This document shows, one piece after another, positions 60,172 through 64,000 of a DNA stretch of 64,000 nt. How positions within the stretch are numbered: position 1 is the first letter of the stretch; each line of letters starts with the position of its first letter. The stretch is from Dromiciops gliroides (taxonomy: Eukaryota; Chordata; Mammalia; Microbiotheria; Microbiotheriidae), in NCBI RefSeq assembly GCF_019393635.1, contig NC_057867.1, positions 55,688,492 to 55,752,491 of the forward strand. Direction: 5' to 3'. The position numbers and the translations under genes were made by a program. The notes below the pieces were generated by a model. The model searched no databases. It was not told the DNA's origin and was given only the letters and a program-made list of their open reading frames with translations.

Positions 60172-60640
60172 TCTTGTTGTTTATTCTTTGTTTTGAAAGA
60201 AGATCAATGATGACAGTGATTAATGTCTTGATTTGCACATGAATTAAAGTGAGGCATTGTTGCACACAGTCATTACCCTCACTCTTTCTTCCAGAGTCAT
60301 AAAAGTCCAGTGGCAAGACAAAAGTTATGATGACTGGTGATGGCCCAGGATGCAGTGAATGACCCTGGTGTCTTGAATGTCTGATCAAACTCTAAGTGCT
60401 CCACAGCACCATCAGCCACCTTCATGGCCATTGGAACAAATTGTTCTCATCTACCTGTTCTGCCAGGAAAAGTCTTCACATGCTTGGAGTGGACATCCCT
60501 CTGTCTCAGCAAAGGGTTTAAGGCGAATCAGTTAACCTCAAAGCTGATTTAACACATCCGCTGAGAGAGTTTTAGTGGGGTGTGGTGCCTGTGCATGCTA
60601 CAGCTTCTTGGAGCCACAGGTAAGAGAAGCTACTGCAGTT
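60172..60640 (+). repeat. RTE-linked SINE, long copy
   Basis: Begins like 29048 ('ttgttttgaaagaagatcaatgatgac', 'ggcaagacaaaagttatgatgactggtgatggccc'). It then continues with 'ccaccttcatggccattggaacaaattgttctcatc' and 'gtcttcacatgcttggagtggacatccc'. Confidence 0.6.
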
Positions 60641-61984
60641 TATTGAGAAGGGGAATGACATGGTAAGACATGTTTTATAGCAAGGGTTTCCAATGTTTTT
60701 GTTCTGAGAACTCCTTTCAACAACAAAAATGTGTCATTAATTTCCAAGACAATTTAATATACTACTCATTATATTATTTTAGATTTATTCATTAAGAGCT
60801 TACAATAACTACAATGAAAACTTAAACCCCAATCTTCCCATTAAAATTTACATGAAATATAAATGTTTAACCTACTTCTAATTATGAAAAATAAATATAA
60901 AATAATAAAATAATTATGAATACTTTTAATGGGATGTTCTGTACGAATTAAAGGAAGCAATCCAGCAAAAACTTCGTATGCTTTCTGTTATCCATAAGAC
61001 TATATTGATTTTTAAATTTTTTATAATTTTAATATAAATATTTTAAATGAAATAAGTTATAACTTAGAATATTTGCATATTTGGCTCACCATGAGACAGT
61101 CTTAAATCTGGTTTGGTATCAAGCTTATATTTCTATTTTGATTTTAAATAAAATGAAAACATTTGCTCACACAAATATGAGTTAGAAAATAGTAGAATTC
61201 ACAAGCTCTCTTGCTGATAGAAATTCCTTTTTAAAAAATTTTAGTCACCATTTAACCAATTGATTAAAACTAATAACTAGCTACTATGCAAATGTTTACT
61301 CTTTTTAACAGTTTATATATAAACTAACTTTTGTTAGGAAACTTCTGATGTGACTTCTCCCTCTTCTGTCATTGGCTGCATTCTCACAAAAGCTCGACTA
61401 ATTGACTGACTAGTTGTGCCAACTAGTTCAGTTGAAAATTTCCCCAGATAGAAGAATAATAGTATATGTAGAGAATGTTTTTATCAGAAAATAGCCTTAA
61501 TACTGCGATGAGGGGCAATATAAGATTTCGAATTACCTGGGTTGGTTTCAAAATGTCATTCCTAGCAACTGAGGTTTCCAAACACCCTGACCTCTACGGA
61601 TCAAGAGCGCAGAGGCTTCTAACATCCTGATCATGTTATTCTACAGCTCACAATTACAGGATAAGCAAAGGAAATGAGGGAAATATTCTGGTACATTGTA
61701 CATTATGCAAATAAAGGTGTGCCACAGTACAGAGGAGGGCATGTACATGCATGGTACCATCCTTTGGGAGGTAGTTTGTGTTAGCATGGTGGTTTTGAAA
61801 AAAATGATGACGGGCTGACAAACTGCAAGAACATGTTGTACTTAGAGTAGTCAGAGTTGAATGCAATCGCTGCACGAACACCAAAATTGTTGGGCGATCT
61901 TGGCTGCTGAAGAAACAAACCTATAATGCTTCAAACATGCACATGCTTCTTGTCACAGAGGAAAACATAGTTGTGACATAATAA
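60641..61984. other. Unassigned stretch
   Basis: AT-rich to 61340, then mixed. The 61340-61940 part has balanced composition, but I recognise no protein, RNA or repeat in it. Confidence 0.4.
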
Positions 61985-62420
61985 TAGTCAATTATTTACT
62001 GCTTAAGGAGCCATTTAAAGAATTTTGAGCAAGAACCCCAGGGGACTACTGAATTGTAGGAAGGTACTACTTTACAGTTGGGTACCTTTGTGAAAGGTGT
62101 ACTGGAATAGGGAGATACTTGAAACAGGAAACCCAATTTGAAGCCTATTTCAATAGTCCAGCTAACAGGTAATTAGAACATGAACAGAGATGGTAGCTAG
62201 GTGAATGCAGAGAAGTGCAAGTATCCAATTAATGTTGTAAAAGAAGAAAAGATGAGATTTAGCAACTAGTTAGCTTTGAGTGGTGAGTTAAGGATTACGA
62301 TTAAGTTGCAGACCTCGGTGGCTACAATGATAGTGGCATCCTCAAGAGTAGTAGGGACATTCAGAAGAAGGGGAACATGATGAGGTCAGTTTTGTATATG
62401 TTGTGTTTGATATGTCTGTA
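61985..62420 (-). mobile_element. L2 LINE fragment
   Basis: Antisense L2: 'ttgaagcctatttcaatagtccagctaacaggtaattag', 'gatgagatttagcaactag', 'gacctcggtggctacaatgatagtggcatcctcaagagtagtaggg', 'tgttgtgtttgatatgtctgtagaacatc'. Confidence 0.75.
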
Positions 62421-62424
62421 GAAC

Positions 62425-62640
62425 ATCTTGTTTGAACACTTTACATGTTATCTCATTTGATCCTCCTGACAACTGTGTGAGATAAATACTTGTATTTCCA
62501 TTTTACAGGTGAGGAAAATGAGTCGAGGAAAGATTAAGTGACTTAAAGGGTTACACCCTGGTCAAAGTGTGAAAGGATTTGAACTTGAGTCTTCTTGACT
62601 CCAGGCACAGCACCCTATTAACTATATCACTAGGCTGCCT
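62425..62640 (-). repeat. MIR SINE
   Basis: 'tttgatcctcctgacaactgtgtgagataaatacttg', 'cattttacaggtgaggaaaatgag' and 'ggatttgaacttgagtcttcttgactcc' are antisense MIR. Confidence 0.75.
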
Positions 62641-63384
62641 CAGAAATGTTTCTCTTGGTGCAAGGCTGAGAGCAGTGACAAAACACTAGATCCTTTTGGG
62701 TGGGAATAGAGAAGGGAATATCTGAGGAGGTGTGGCATGATCACACTCTAAAGATAGAGACTAGAGTGGAGGGTAAGCACCCAATCCTTTTCATCTTCAA
62801 ACAAACCTTCAATGCCCATAGACACTTGACTTCAAAAAGAATTCTGGGGGAGGAGGGAAAAGCACTAGAAACTAAGGAGAGGTTCAGGAAAGACCTTAAT
62901 ATAGAGGTGGCATGAGAGCTTTGATTCTAAGAGGCAATGGTGATGGAGAGCATCCCAGGAATTGGACCTAGTTTGTTTGAAGTATATACATGGAAGATGG
63001 AATGTCACAGATGGTAAAGTAGTCTAGCTAGTCCAAAGGACTCAGGAAGTAGTGCAGTTTGATTTAAACATAAAGTGCATGAGGAGGAGCAGTGTGAAGT
63101 CAGTCTGGAATATATTTATGAATATTCTACTATTCCTTCTTCCTTCCCTTCCTCCTCCTCTCCTTCCCCTCCACTTACAAAAATGACCATAAACCTGACA
63201 CCCAGTAGAGGATTCATGACCATTTTCTTCCCTGAAAGCTTATTTGCTGGTTGGCAAACTAGAAAAGAGACCTAAAGATATAATCACATCAGAAAACTTT
63301 CCACTTCCCCCAAACCCTAACCAAACAGGAATCAATGATCTTCTCAAGCTCCAAAGAATTTCATAGTAAAAATGGAGCTCAGAG
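62641..63384. other. Unassigned stretch
   Basis: The first part may continue L2-type sequence, but I cannot confirm it. No gene recognised. Confidence 0.35.
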
Positions 63385-63505
63385 GGGAGTTGATAAACAT
63401 TTATTAAGCTCCTAATATGTGCCAGACAATGTGCTAAGTGCTGAGATTATAAAGAAAGGAAAATGACAGTCCTTGCCCTCCAGGAGCTCACAGTCTAATG
63501 GGTAT
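63385..63505 (-). repeat. L2 LINE 3'-end fragment
   Basis: 'aaacatttattaagctcctaatatgtgccagacaatgtgctaagtgctgag' then 'ccctccaggagctcacagtctaatggg' is antisense L2 3' end. Confidence 0.7.
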
Positions 63506-63845
63506 CTAGTTCAACCTACACATGCAAAATCATTGTCTTCTGCAACTTCCCTGACTATAGTCCCTGCCCTGGTTACTTGCCTGTGTATTGAATCCATGAT
63601 CTGGAGTTGGAAAAATCACCGGCTGGGAGTTCTTTGTGAATTTTCTGATTATTTCTTAGTATGATACTCTTCTTCCATCTTTGTTAGAATAGTTGTGAGA
63701 GAGATGGACTGCAATGCTTCTTCTAATTCCATCATTTTTGCCTATTGGTGATCCCTTATTTTCACTAGTCAGCAGTGATAAAAAATATATCTTGTACCTT
63801 TGTGGTGTTTTTCTTCCCCAGATCTTTGTATTCTAAAATTTTTAT
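63506..63845. other. Unassigned stretch
   Basis: No gene or element recognised. Confidence 0.4.
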
Positions 63846-64000
63846 AGTCTGTTTTTAACATTCTTTTCATTTTATTTTTTGTCCAAATTCTCTCCTTCCT
63901 TCCCGAATCCCTCCCCTACCCACTGAGAAGGTAAGCAGTGTGATATGAATTATATGTGAGGAATCATGCAAAACACATTTCTATATTGGCCATATTTCAA
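63846..64000 (-). mobile_element. L1 3' UTR, continuing past the window edge
   Basis: 'gtccaaattctctccttccttcccgaatccctccc' and 'gtaagcagtgtgatatgaattatatgtgaggaatcatgc' match the antisense L1 3' UTR at 17918 and 36050. More of it should lie beyond 64000. Confidence 0.8.

Noticed and set aside
61654-61884. Minus-strand 76-codon frame (MVFVQRLHST...)
   Set aside because: No recognisable domain, no homologous pattern, and no splice or promoter context. Likely chance.

Overview
The window is AT-rich vertebrate nuclear DNA built almost entirely of nested transposable elements. I find no intact protein-coding gene, tRNA, rRNA or CRISPR array. The organism is almost certainly a marsupial. About twenty copies of a ~140 bp tRNA-type SINE (core gggcagctaggtgg...cacttaacccc) match the WSINE1-like family of Australian marsupials, and the L1 3' ends, type-B SINEs and RTE-linked SINEs are also marsupial in style. 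An Australidelphian (for example dasyurid) is my best guess. The species cannot be fixed from the sequence.

Layout. (1) 0.1-6.7 kb: an old near full-length L1 on the minus strand, loaded with SINEs. Its 3' UTR carries a 155 bp LTR-derived palindrome. (2) 6.7-17.9 kb: scattered L1, L2, MIR and SINE pieces, an inverted L1 and one solo LTR. (3) 17.9-21.9 kb: L1 and L2 fragments. (4) 22-28 kb: a minus-strand CR1/L3-type LINE broken up by an L1 3' end, a SINE and a 3.7 kb processed pseudogene of TSC22D2, the only trace of a cellular gene. (5) 28-35 kb: L2, a mariner-like DNA transposon with transposase remnants, an L1 derivative holding both ends but no ORF1, and a solo LTR inserted into it. (6) 36-46.6 kb: three half-L1 (HAL1-like) elements with 5' UTR, ORF1 and 3' end but no reverse-transcriptase core; two of them are nested head to head. 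(7) 47-50 kb: L2, SINEs and a small hAT-like element. (8) 50.2-60 kb: a much decayed minus-strand class I (gammaretrovirus-like) provirus with integrase and envelope remnants between diverged direct repeats. It is itself interrupted by a solo LTR, an L1 tail, a second short provirus-like element and a hAT-like MITE. (9) 60-64 kb: an RTE-linked SINE, L2, MIR and an L1 tail entering from the right edge.

The elements do not form a working pathway. Their nesting gives a relative chronology: L2, MIR and CR1 are oldest, then L1/HAL1 and the class I provirus, then SINEs and several LTR insertions. The best second looks are the palindromic LTR insertion at 515-669, the HAL1-like cluster, the env-bearing fossil and the mariner-like element.
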